Below, one piece after another: positions 1-6,168 of a DNA stretch of 64,000 bases. The position numbers were made by a program, and so were the translations under genes. The stretch comes from Gp6-AA40 sp036407095. Lineage in GTDB: Bacteria; Acidobacteriota; Vicinamibacteria; Vicinamibacterales; UBA2999. The DNA is taken from positions 62,001-126,000 of the forward strand of contig DASWZV010000115.1 of NCBI GenBank assembly GCA_036407095.1, given 5' to 3'. The notes beneath the pieces were generated by a model, which saw only the letters and a list, made by a program, of their open reading frames with translations, ran no database searches and was not told the DNA's origin. Position 1 is the stretch's first letter; each line of letters opens with the position of its first letter.

Positions 1-325
1 TGAGGATCTGCCCGTTCTGGCAGAAGCCACACGCCGGCACCTGCTCTTCAATCCACGCCTGCTGCAGCGGATGGAGCTTGCCGTCCTTGGCCAGTCCTTC
101 GAGCGTGGTGATCTCCGCACCCGCGACGCTGGAAACCGGCCGGATACAGGATCGAACCGCTTCGTTCTTCACAAGCACTGTACAGGCGCCGCACTGACCC
201 AGACCACAGCCGAAGCGAGGGCCATGCAGATCGAGATCGTTGCGAAGGACATAGAGGAGCGGTGTCGCCGGATCGACGTCAACCGTGCGCGACGTGCCGT
301 TCACCCGCAGAGTGATGTTGGCCAT
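1..325 (-). CDS. Partial (2Fe-2S)-binding small subunit of a molybdenum hydroxylase (isoquinoline 1-oxidoreductase alpha-like)
   Basis: Reading the minus strand from the ATG at 325 gives an uninterrupted frame to the window edge, starting MANITLRVNG and containing the plant-type ferredoxin cluster motif CGLGQCGACTV and the start of the second cluster motif ACGFCQNGQ. This is the layout of the electron-transfer subunits that pass electrons from a molybdopterin large subunit of the xanthine dehydrogenase family. About 108 of an expected 150-165 residues are visible; the C-terminus, and probably the large-subunit gene, lie beyond position 1. A complete paralogue is encoded at 41615-42112. The substrate cannot be told from the sequence. 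Confidence 0.9.
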   Translation of the reverse strand, partial: MANITLRVNGTSRTVDVDPATPLLYVLRNDLDLHGPRFGCGLGQCGACTVLVKNEAVRSCIRPVSSVAGAEITTLEGLAKDGKLHPLQQAWIEEQVPACGFCQNGQIL

Positions 326-391
326 GGGCAGCAGTCTCGCACAACCGGGGCTGGCGGGCCACTTGCAACTTGGATGCGGCGGAGGTGCGTG

Positions 392-541
392 ATGATACGG
401 AAGCTCAAGTCGGGCCAATACCGCCTCTACTCCCGGAAACCCGATCCGCACACCGGACGACGCCGCAACCTCGGCACTTTTTCATCCCGGGCCGCAGCCG
501 AGAAGCACGAGCGCGCGGTTCAATTCTTCAAGAGACAGTGA
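392..541 (+). CDS. Small basic protein of 49 aa, unknown function
   Basis: The start is the ATG at 392, six bases after a good ribosome-binding site (GGAGG, 381-385); the longer frame upstream is only antisense to the 2Fe-2S gene. The protein is very basic (MIRKLKSGQYRLYSRK at the N-terminus, then RRRNLGTF, ending AVQFFKRQ). The GTFSSRAAAEKHE segment recalls the beta-strand/helix arm-binding fold of tyrosine recombinase N-termini, so nucleic-acid binding is a reasonable inference but not shown. From memory, similar ~50-aa proteins occur in diverse bacteria. Its stop codon lies 15 bases before the first unit of a 24-bp repeat array. Confidence 0.7.
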   Translation: MIRKLKSGQYRLYSRKPDPHTGRRRNLGTFSSRAAAEKHERAVQFFKRQ

Positions 542-555
542 CAGGCTGACGCGCA

Positions 556-841
556 GTCGGGTGCGATCCTGCTGGCGATAGTCGGTGCGATGAGGGCTGG
601 CGCCGTGTCGGTGCGATGAGGGCTCGCGCGGTGTCGGTGCGATCCCGCGGACGATCGTCGGTGCGATGTAGCGCCGGTCCTTCGGACCGGCCTGCCGGTG
701 CGATCCTGCGGCGATAGTCGGTGCGATGAGGGCTGGCGCCGTGTCGGTCCAATCCCGCGGACGATCGTCGGTGCGATCCTGCCGGTCCGTTGGACCGGCC
801 TGTCCGTGCGAAGCTGCTGGCGCGGGTCGGTGCGATCTCGC
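556..841 (+). repeat. Array of degenerate 24-bp repeats, forward orientation
   Basis: About eleven units share the core GTCGGTGCGATC. The GTGCGA cores start at 561, 585, 611, 637, 661, 699, 721, 747 (degenerate), 771, 806 and 830, mostly 24 or 26 bp apart. The two longer steps (38 and 35 bp) hold near-identical perfect hairpins with 8-bp stems and 3-nt loops (673-691 and 781-799). The array follows the stop codon of the 49-aa gene. Because 24 is a multiple of three, frames stay open across it, giving spurious ORFs on both strands; I do not regard it as coding. Confidence 0.85.
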
Positions 842-857
842 TGACACGCGTCAGGCC

Positions 858-1083
858 GGTCGCACCGACATCGAGGTCGAACCAACGAGCGTCAGCGGGA
901 TCGCACCGACTAACGTCAGAGGGCTGGCACCAACGAGCGTCAGCAGGATCGCACCGACAGCGTAAGTCTCGTCGCACCGACAGGCGCGAGCCCTCCTCGC
1001 ACCGACTATCGTCAACGGGATCGCACCGACCTGCGCCAGCAGGATCGCACCGACTATCGTGAGAAGGCCCGCACCGACTATCG
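858..1083 (-). repeat. Array of degenerate 24-bp repeats, reverse orientation
   Basis: This is the same family in reverse complement (ATCGCACCGAC). Cores start at 860, 877, 901, 925, 949, 972, 997, 1021, 1045 and 1069, so the step is 24 bp over most of the array. It runs up to the stop codon of the PepSY gene on the minus strand. Together with the forward array it fills the whole interval between two convergent genes, and each half reads away from its adjoining stop codon. Confidence 0.85.
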
Positions 1084-2652
1084 TCAAGAGGTCACGATGT
1101 CTTCGCTAAGCGCCCCAGGCCGGGACGAAACCCCAATCGCGTGAAGCTTCCTCCCCACCACTCGCCATGCCAGGACGAGTGACGTCACGCACAGCGCCGT
1201 GCCGCCGACCATGAACGTGATGACGACGATGTCCCAGAGCGGACGATAGTTGTAGAGCCACGGGAAATCGAGCGAGTGGAGACCATGGTAGGCCCAGCGG
1301 CTCATCCAGTTGCGCGCGCTGTAGCTACCGACCACTCGCGCGGTCTTCGGGTCGATGTAGTAGCGCGTCCCCTCCTCGTCGTTGAGCCGCGCGAGCACGA
1401 CGGGCAGCGGCTTTTCGCGACGACGATCGAGATAGTACATGTCGTACTGATCGATGGTGCGAATCTCGGCGAGTCCGCTCGGGCCAGCAGCCCGTCTCAC
1501 TACCCCCGTAATCCGCTCAGGCGTCAGGCTGTCGGTCGCATCGCCGTCGATCGGCACGAGTCGCGTCTCACCATTCTCGAGTGTGGCGAGATAGGCTGTC
1601 ATGCCGGCTGCGGACGTGAGCTCCAGTTCTTTGACCTTGCGATCACCGAGCTGCGCAAGTGCAGCCGTCGGGGGCTTGCTGGCAAACGCGTCGAGGCGCA
1701 CGCGTCCACGCAGTGCGGCCTGCACGCTGCGCGGCGCGTTGGGCGAGAAACGTCCGATCTGCTCGCCCCCGCCAACCGGACGATTCGTCCGGCGCGGAAA
1801 CGGATCCATCGAGAGCAGTCCGCTGAACGCCCATGTGGCAGCGCCAAGTCCGAACACGAGACCGAAGATCGTGTGCCACCGCTTCTGACCACGGTACGGG
1901 ATCCCCGTAGGCGTACCGGCGTTGCGATACCTCTTCGACGGCGAATACATCCAGACGCCAAGGACGATGCCGAGCAGCGAGGCGCCGGTGCCGATCGCCG
2001 ATGACCAGATCACGACTGTGCTCCACTCCTCGCCGTTCCTGCGCAGCGGCGTGAAGTAGAGCCAATGCGGCACGGCGCTCACATACGCGCCCCATCGCGA
2101 ACCAGTTGTCGTGTACTGCTCGACTTCACCGGTGTTTCCCGAGACGTACACCTGTTCGCCGTTCGGCCACGAGAATTTGTAGAGCGGCGCGAGATCGCGG
2201 ATGCGCGACTGCAGCGTCCATTGGTCGACGACGGTCATCTCTTCGATCCTTGCGGCTGCGACCGGCTGTCGGGTCCACCTTGCCGCCGCGCGACGCACCA
2301 TCTCGATCGGCACTTCGAGCTGTTCTTCGCCAGTGTCCGCATACACGATCTGCTGACCGCCACGACCGCCGAATCGATACACCGGCCGGCCGTCGAAGGT
2401 GTTGAGGCGGATCTGCCCTGGAGGTTCGTCGCCGCCGAGAGTCTTGAAGGCTTCCTCGGGCGAGAGCTTGATCGTCGATGGATCGAGCGCCGGCGAGCGC
2501 TCGATCCGATCCTGCGCGCTCACGCTCGGGTAGCTCCAATACATCATCCCGATGCCGGACGGGAACCAGATCAGGAACTCGAGGCACAACGCGACGCCGA
2601 GCCATCGGTGCACCATGATCAGCGACCGTTTGATGACGAGGACAGGAGCCAT
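1084..2652 (-). CDS. PepSY-associated TM helix domain protein
   Basis: A 522-aa inner-membrane protein of the PepSY_TM family. It has an N-terminal helix with the typical VHRWLG entry (about residues 14-40), a large extracytoplasmic segment, two helices around residues 215-280 and a last helix near 480-505. Family members often accompany TonB-linked iron uptake and some reduce or handle ferric chelates, but no iron genes are adjacent here. The long extracytoplasmic PepSY loops (e.g. LSPEEAFKTL) are present. The gene stands alone, and its TGA stop lies inside what reads as the first unit of the 24-bp repeat array. Confidence 0.85.
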   Translation of the reverse strand: MAPVLVIKRSLIMVHRWLGVALCLEFLIWFPSGIGMMYWSYPSVSAQDRIERSPALDPSTIKLSPEEAFKTLGGDEPPGQIRLNTFDGRPVYRFGGRGGQQIVYADTGEEQLEVPIEMVRRAAARWTRQPVAAARIEEMTVVDQWTLQSRIRDLAPLYKFSWPNGEQVYVSGNTGEVEQYTTTGSRWGAYVSAVPHWLYFTPLRRNGEEWSTVVIWSSAIGTGASLLGIVLGVWMYSPSKRYRNAGTPTGIPYRGQKRWHTIFGLVFGLGAATWAFSGLLSMDPFPRRTNRPVGGGEQIGRFSPNAPRSVQAALRGRVRLDAFASKPPTAALAQLGDRKVKELELTSAAGMTAYLATLENGETRLVPIDGDATDSLTPERITGVVRRAAGPSGLAEIRTIDQYDMYYLDRRREKPLPVVLARLNDEEGTRYYIDPKTARVVGSYSARNWMSRWAYHGLHSLDFPWLYNYRPLWDIVVITFMVGGTALCVTSLVLAWRVVGRKLHAIGVSSRPGALSEDIVTS

Positions 2653-2737
2653 GCGCGTAGTTCTAACCCAGAGTCGCCTGAAGCGTTTCTGAATTCTTTG
2701 TCAGAACGCCAAAGAGGCGCGTCCCCATGTCACACTG

Positions 2738-3193
2738 TTGCCGGCCGCCGGAGGGCCGGTCTTGTCAGGAAATGCATTGCGTCGAACTCGATCACGCGCA
2801 GACACGCCACGAAAAGAGGGCGCTGCGGCTGATACACCTGGCGATGACACGCTGGTCGAACGGGTCAGGGCTGCGCTGAGTAGGGCTCCCCGCGTCGAGG
2901 AAAAGCGAATGTTCGGCGGCACCGCTTTCATGGTCCGCGGCAGGATGTGTGTCAGCGCGCGGCCGCAGCGGATCATGTGCCGCATCGATCCAGCCGTTCA
3001 CGAGGAGGTGCTCACGCGTCCTGGATGCCGGACGGTCGTGATGAAGGGGCGAGAGTATCGCGGCTATGTCTGGGTCGATGCGAGCGCGGTGCGATCGCCT
3101 GCCGCCCTCGAGTCCTGGATTACGCTGGCCCTCGACTACAACGCCGCGACCCAGCGATTGACGCGAAAGAAGCGCTCAAGGATTGCTCGATGA
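2738..3193 (+). CDS. TfoX N-terminal domain family protein
   Basis: The segment from about residue 36 (DDTLVERVRAAL) through KRMFGGTAFMVRG and the later MKGREYRGYVWVD matches the TfoX/Sxy N-terminal fold, a small domain found in stand-alone proteins of unknown role in many bacteria. Only TTG codons are available as in-frame starts upstream (2738 is used), and the first ~35 residues look unlike family members, so the true start may be later or the 5' end may be damaged. The stop overlaps the ATG of the next gene (ATGA), suggesting translational coupling with the DUF2214 protein. Confidence 0.7.
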   Translation: MPAAGGPVLSGNALRRTRSRADTPRKEGAAADTPGDDTLVERVRAALSRAPRVEEKRMFGGTAFMVRGRMCVSARPQRIMCRIDPAVHEEVLTRPGCRTVVMKGREYRGYVWVDASAVRSPAALESWITLALDYNAATQRLTRKKRSRIAR

Positions 3194-3651
3194 ACACCGC
3201 TGTGCTCATCAGCGCGCTGCTCTCGTCCGCTCACCTGCTGACGCTCGCCCTCGGGCTCGGAGCGATCGTCATCCGCGGACGCGCGCTTGCCGGTCCTCTC
3301 GATGAGGCTGGCTGGCGACGGTTGCTGATCGCCGACAATGCGTGGGGCATCGCGGCGGTCCTGTGGATTGCGACCGGACTCCTCCGTGTGTTCTTTGGCG
3401 GCAGGGAACCCGCGTTCTACTGGCGCAACGGCTTCTTCTGGGTGAAGCTCGCGTTGTTCGGCCTGGTGTTCGCGCTCGAGATCGCGCCGATGATGACCTT
3501 CATTCGCGTGCGATCCGCCCGTACTCGCGGCGTGGCGGTACCTCGATTCCCCGTCGAAACCTATCGCCGTATCAACTCAATCGAGATCGGCCTCATCATC
3601 GCGATCGTCGTCGCCGCATCACTGATGGCACGTGCTGTGTGGATGTTCTAG
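3190..3651 (+). CDS. DUF2214 family integral membrane protein
   Basis: A 153-aa protein with four predicted membrane helices: residues ~3-26, ~45-70 (NAWGIAAVLWIATGLLRVF), ~80-105 and ~125-150. The N-proximal helix, the WIATGLLRVF segment and the RNGFFWVKLALF motif are characteristic of the DUF2214 family, whose function is unknown. The ATG overlaps the stop of the TfoX-like gene by the ATGA arrangement, so both are probably on one transcript. A structured repeat begins 8 bp after the stop codon. Confidence 0.8.
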   Translation: MNTAVLISALLSSAHLLTLALGLGAIVIRGRALAGPLDEAGWRRLLIADNAWGIAAVLWIATGLLRVFFGGREPAFYWRNGFFWVKLALFGLVFALEIAPMMTFIRVRSARTRGVAVPRFPVETYRRINSIEIGLIIAIVVAASLMARAVWMF

Positions 3652-3658
3652 CAGGTTC

Positions 3659-3854
3659 GCTCACTTGGCCTCGACATGAGCGTTCGGGCTCACGGGTCCT
3701 GTCGGCGGGTCTCCCCGCTCGTCCTCGGCGCCAAAGGAACGATCACGCGTACCCAAAAGACCTGATCACGGAGAAGGCGCCTGCGCGGCGAGCGGGGATG
3801 CCCCTCCCGCCGCCACCCGTTCGGCGCCGCAACCAAGGTCGTGCCCAAGTGAGC
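3659..3854 (-). repeat. Structured repeat family A, copy 1 (inverted relative to copies 2 and 3)
   Basis: A 196-bp element bounded by GCTCACTTGG and CCAAGTGAGC. Reverse-complemented, its core is close to copies at 5454-5646 and 12272-12468. Shared parts include a GGCGCC-based internal stem, a loop containing ACGCGTGATC, and the block GGGGAGACCC-CCGACAGGACCCG. Predicted pairing forms one long rod-like hairpin. No open reading frame is conserved between copies. It is either a MITE-like element or a structured RNA/DNA element. Confidence 0.75.
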
Positions 3855-3884
3855 TTGCAGAGAGCCGAGTGGCGACGCCCGAAA

Positions 3885-3940
3885 GCGCGTTTTTCCGCGG
3901 CGCCAATCGGGCTCGCCGGCGTCCCACACCCCACTGAGCT
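3885..3940 (-). repeat. Solo end of MITE-like family B
   Basis: This stretch, with the TCCCACACCCCACTGAGCT end and a CGCGTTTTTCCGCG segment, is a diverged copy of the left terminal part of the complete element at 12041-12246 in the opposite orientation. Only one end is present, so it is a remnant. It lies between family A copy 1 and a shortened family A derivative, so this intergenic region is a nest of elements. Confidence 0.55.
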
Positions 3941-3959
3941 TCGGCCACAGACAGGCATC

Positions 3960-4011
3960 GCTCACTTAGCCTCGACGTGAGCCCCAACGCTCATGTCGAA
4001 CCCAAGTGAGC
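3960..4011. repeat. Shortened derivative of family A carrying both ends and no core
   Basis: The 52-bp segment starts GCTCACTTAG and ends CCCAAGTGAGC. Next to the left end it has CCTCGACGTGAGC, which matches the left flank inside copy 1 (CCTCGACATGAGC). The ~140-bp conserved core is absent. The two halves are complementary over most of their length, so it can form a hairpin by itself. An internal deletion of a full family A element explains it best. Confidence 0.6.
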
Positions 4012-4136
4012 AATCTGCATGTAAGGCGAAGTTCAAGTCGTGACCTAGGCTGTCATTCCATCCAGCGACAATCCCACCTGGCCAGGCGAAGGCCGTCGCG
4101 CCGGAGCCAGCGGCGCGAAGGCGGACGTCGCATAAA

Positions 4137-4895
4137 ATGACTCGACCCGTGAACACTCCCTTGTTCGAGCTGTCCAACCAGGACGCAGTGGACTGGCTGC
4201 GCGCGCTTCCGGCCTCGTCGGTCGATCTTCTGATCACCGACCCGGCGTACGAGTCGCTCGAAAAACACCGGGCCGTCGGCACGACGACGCGGTTGAAACA
4301 CAGCAAGGCGTCGAGCAACGACTGGTTCATCGTCTTTCCGAACGCGCGGTTCGCCGAGCTGTTCGACGAGGCCTATCGCGTCCTGCGGGACGACACGCAT
4401 TTCTATCTCTTCTGCGATGCGGAGACGATGTTCGTCGCCAAGCCGGAGGCCGAGCGTGCCGGCTTCAAGTTCTGGAAGCCGCTGGTGTGGGACAAGCAGA
4501 CGATCGGCATGGGCTACCACTACCGCGCGCGCTACGAGTTCATCCTGTTCTTCGAAAAGGGCAAACGCCGCCTGAACGATCTCGGCGTGGCCGACATCAT
4601 CAGAGAGCCACGAATCCACCGCGGCTATCCAGCCGAGAAGCCGTGGAAGGTCTCGGAGATTCTCATCACGCAAAGCTCGAACGCGGGCGACGTCGTGGCC
4701 GATCCGTTCATGGGCTCGGGAAGCGTCGGCGAGGCGGCGCTCAAACAGGGCCGTCGTTTTCTGGGTACCGATCTCAATCCAGCCGCGGTTCGCGTCACCG
4801 GCGAGCGTCTGCGGAAGTTCGGCGCGGGCCGCGAGCCCGAACTCGGCGCCATCGCTCCCACCGATCTTTTGAGCCTGATGGGCACTGACTCGTGA
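4137..4895 (+). CDS. Site-specific DNA-methyltransferase (N6-adenine/N4-cytosine class)
   Basis: A 252-aa methyltransferase of the N6_N4_Mtase family. The catalytic motif IV is DPAY at residues 35-38 and the S-adenosylmethionine-binding motif I is DPFMGSGS at 189-196, so catalytic precedes binding as in the beta class. GTDLNP follows motif I as expected. DPAY is a variant of the usual DPPY. The stop overlaps a GTG start of a PD-(D/E)XK nuclease gene by four bases, so the two form a tightly coupled pair and probably a type II restriction-modification system. The recognition site cannot be read from the sequence. Confidence 0.88.
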   Translation: MTRPVNTPLFELSNQDAVDWLRALPASSVDLLITDPAYESLEKHRAVGTTTRLKHSKASSNDWFIVFPNARFAELFDEAYRVLRDDTHFYLFCDAETMFVAKPEAERAGFKFWKPLVWDKQTIGMGYHYRARYEFILFFEKGKRRLNDLGVADIIREPRIHRGYPAEKPWKVSEILITQSSNAGDVVADPFMGSGSVGEAALKQGRRFLGTDLNPAAVRVTGERLRKFGAGREPELGAIAPTDLLSLMGTDS

Positions 4896-5341
4896 CGGGC
4901 GGCGCCTATGCGGATCTGGTCGCCTCGTACCTCTCGCGCCGGTTCACCTGCCGCAGCCTGAAGGTCTACCGCGAGATCAGCGTCGGCAAGACGATCATCG
5001 GCAAGAACCGGCGCATCGACGTCTTCTGCGTCTGCGAGACGACCAACAAGGCGTTCGCGATCGAGTGCAAGTTTCAGGAGAGCGAGGGAACCGTCGACGA
5101 GAAGATCCCGTACGCGCTCGACGATCTGCAGGCGCTGCCGATGGCCGGCTGCATCGCCTATGCGGGCAAAGGCTTCTCTCCCGGCGTCCTGCACATGCTC
5201 GAAGCCTCACCGCACGCCGCCTACTGTCTTCCGATGCACGGCCAGGCCGAGTGCACGCCCGACACGCGCGAGCTCGATCATCTGCTCGCAACGCACTTCG
5301 GGTGGTGGGATGTACTGGTTGCCAATAAGATGCCTGTGTGA
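4892..5341 (+). CDS. PD-(D/E)XK nuclease superfamily protein, probable restriction endonuclease
   Basis: A 149-aa protein with the spaced acidic/lysine residues of the PD-(D/E)XK fold: E28 in VYREIS, D43 in RRIDVFCV, and E58-C59-K60 in AFAIECKFQ. The fold is shared by restriction enzymes and Holliday resolvases. Coupling to the upstream methyltransferase by a GTGA overlap points to the restriction half of a type II system. It is short for a type II enzyme and has no recognisable separate DNA-recognition domain. A repair-type nuclease cannot be excluded. The GTG start is chosen for the overlap and because conserved residues begin soon after it. Confidence 0.75.
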   Translation: MTGGAYADLVASYLSRRFTCRSLKVYREISVGKTIIGKNRRIDVFCVCETTNKAFAIECKFQESEGTVDEKIPYALDDLQALPMAGCIAYAGKGFSPGVLHMLEASPHAAYCLPMHGQAECTPDTRELDHLLATHFGWWDVLVANKMPV

Positions 5342-5345
5342 ATGG

Positions 5346-5430
5346 CGTCGGTGCGACGTCTCTAACGCTCGTCGGTGCGAGCCCTCTGACGCGTCGTCGG
5401 TGCGATCGTCCTGGCGTCGGTCGGTGCGAC
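5346..5430 (+). repeat. Short array of 24-bp repeats after the nuclease gene
   Basis: GTGCGA cores start at 5351, 5375, 5400 and 5424, steps of 24, 25 and 24 bp, each preceded by TCG. The array begins about five bases after the nuclease stop codon and reads in the same direction as that gene. It belongs to the same family as 556-1083 and 52908-53059. Confidence 0.8.
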
Positions 5431-5453
5431 CGGGGCGGAGTCCTGCGAAACGT

Positions 5454-5646
5454 GGAGGAAGTCAGTTGAGTTGGCGCCGTCTCTCTTTGCAGCGGGTGGC
5501 GGCGGGAGGGGCATCCCCACCCGCCGCGCAGGCGCCTACTGCGTGGACAGTTTTTTTGGCACGCGTGATCCTTCTTTTGGCGCCGAGGACGGGTGGGGAG
5601 ACCCGGCGACAGGACCCGGTCAGCGTCAACTCAACTGACTTCGTCC
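5454..5646 (+). repeat. Structured repeat family A, copy 2
   Basis: A 193-bp element whose 20-bp ends (GAAGTCAGTTGAGTTG and its complement) match at 19 of 20 positions but are unrelated to the ends of copies 1 and 3. The core is nevertheless the same family. One internal stem reads CCCCACCCG with CGGGTGGGG here, where copies 1 and 3 have CCCCGCTCG with CGAGCGGGG. Both stems therefore differ in sequence while pairing is kept. It fills the space between the 24-bp array and the end of the convergent GNAT gene. Confidence 0.8.
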
Positions 5647-5655
5647 AACCGCCTT

Positions 5656-6138
5656 TTACAGCTCTCTCGTCATCTCGATCATGGTGCGGCGGAAGCCGGC
5701 ACCGGTGAACAGACGTTGCGCGGGATCGTTCTGTTCTGCGGTCCACAGCACCACGCGCGGCGCGCCGTGCTCCTTCAGCCACGCGATCGCTGCTTCCAGC
5801 AAGCGGGTGCCGATGCCGCCGCGGCGTCCGCGTTCGTCGACGACGATGTCGTGGATGAAGCCACACGCGTCGCGCAGTTCTTTCCACGAAATCGGCTCGA
5901 GCCCGGCGTACACGTATCCGATCACCTCACCCTGCTGCTCAGCGACCAGGACGACGAGATTGACATCGTCTTTGAGCTGCTCGCCGAGAAACCACGCGTA
6001 GCCGTCTTCCGCCCTGTCACCGGGCGCGAGGAAGCGTTTCTGATCGAAGCCGTAGTGGGTGCGCATCAGCAGCGCGCCGAGGCGCCCCAGCGCGGGAAGA
6101 TCGTCTCGGGTGGCGCGGCGGATGATCGGGTCGGGCAT
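5656..6138 (-). CDS. GNAT family N-acetyltransferase
   Basis: A 160-aa protein beginning MPDPIIRRATRDDLPAL, typical of GNAT N-termini. The acetyl-CoA-binding region reads DIVVDERGRRGGIGTRLLEAA, close to the family's V-x-x-x-x-R-x-x-G-x-G/A consensus, and a late VLWTAEQNDPAQRLFTGAGF segment corresponds to motif B. The start is the ATG at 6138; the longer frame upstream is a shadow of the esterase gene. The substrate is unknown. The gene is 29 bp downstream of the esterase on the same strand and may be co-transcribed with it despite the hairpin between them. Confidence 0.88.
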   Translation of the reverse strand: MPDPIIRRATRDDLPALGRLGALLMRTHYGFDQKRFLAPGDRAEDGYAWFLGEQLKDDVNLVVLVAEQQGEVIGYVYAGLEPISWKELRDACGFIHDIVVDERGRRGGIGTRLLEAAIAWLKEHGAPRVVLWTAEQNDPAQRLFTGAGFRRTMIEMTREL

Positions 6139-6146
6139 GAGCGGAA

Positions 6147-6168
6147 GGCACGTCCGGGAAGACGTGCC
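6147..6168 (-). terminator. Hairpin at the end of the esterase gene
   Basis: GGCACGTC and GACGTGCC form a perfect 8-bp stem with a 6-base loop, and the arm ends inside the TAG stop codon of the esterase gene. There is no T-run, so intrinsic termination is uncertain. The CTACGG motif beside the stem also flanks palindromes at 9350-9423 and 12537-12556, which suggests a small palindromic repeat family. Confidence 0.5.

Noticed and set aside
556..1083. CRISPR array
   Set aside because: Units are contiguous 24-bp degenerate repeats with no constant repeat/unique spacer alternation, orientation flips in the middle, and no cas genes are present.
851..1087. Protein-coding repeat (LTIVGAI-type octapeptides) from the 24-bp arrays
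   Set aside because: Frames stay open only because the period is a multiple of three; the frame relation to the upstream gene differs between loci (in frame at 541 and 52890, out of frame at 1084 and 5341), and units with 25- or 26-bp steps break the frame.
2701..2985. 94-aa minus-strand frame opposite the TfoX-like gene
   Set aside because: It has no recognisable features and overlaps the conserved TfoX-like frame.
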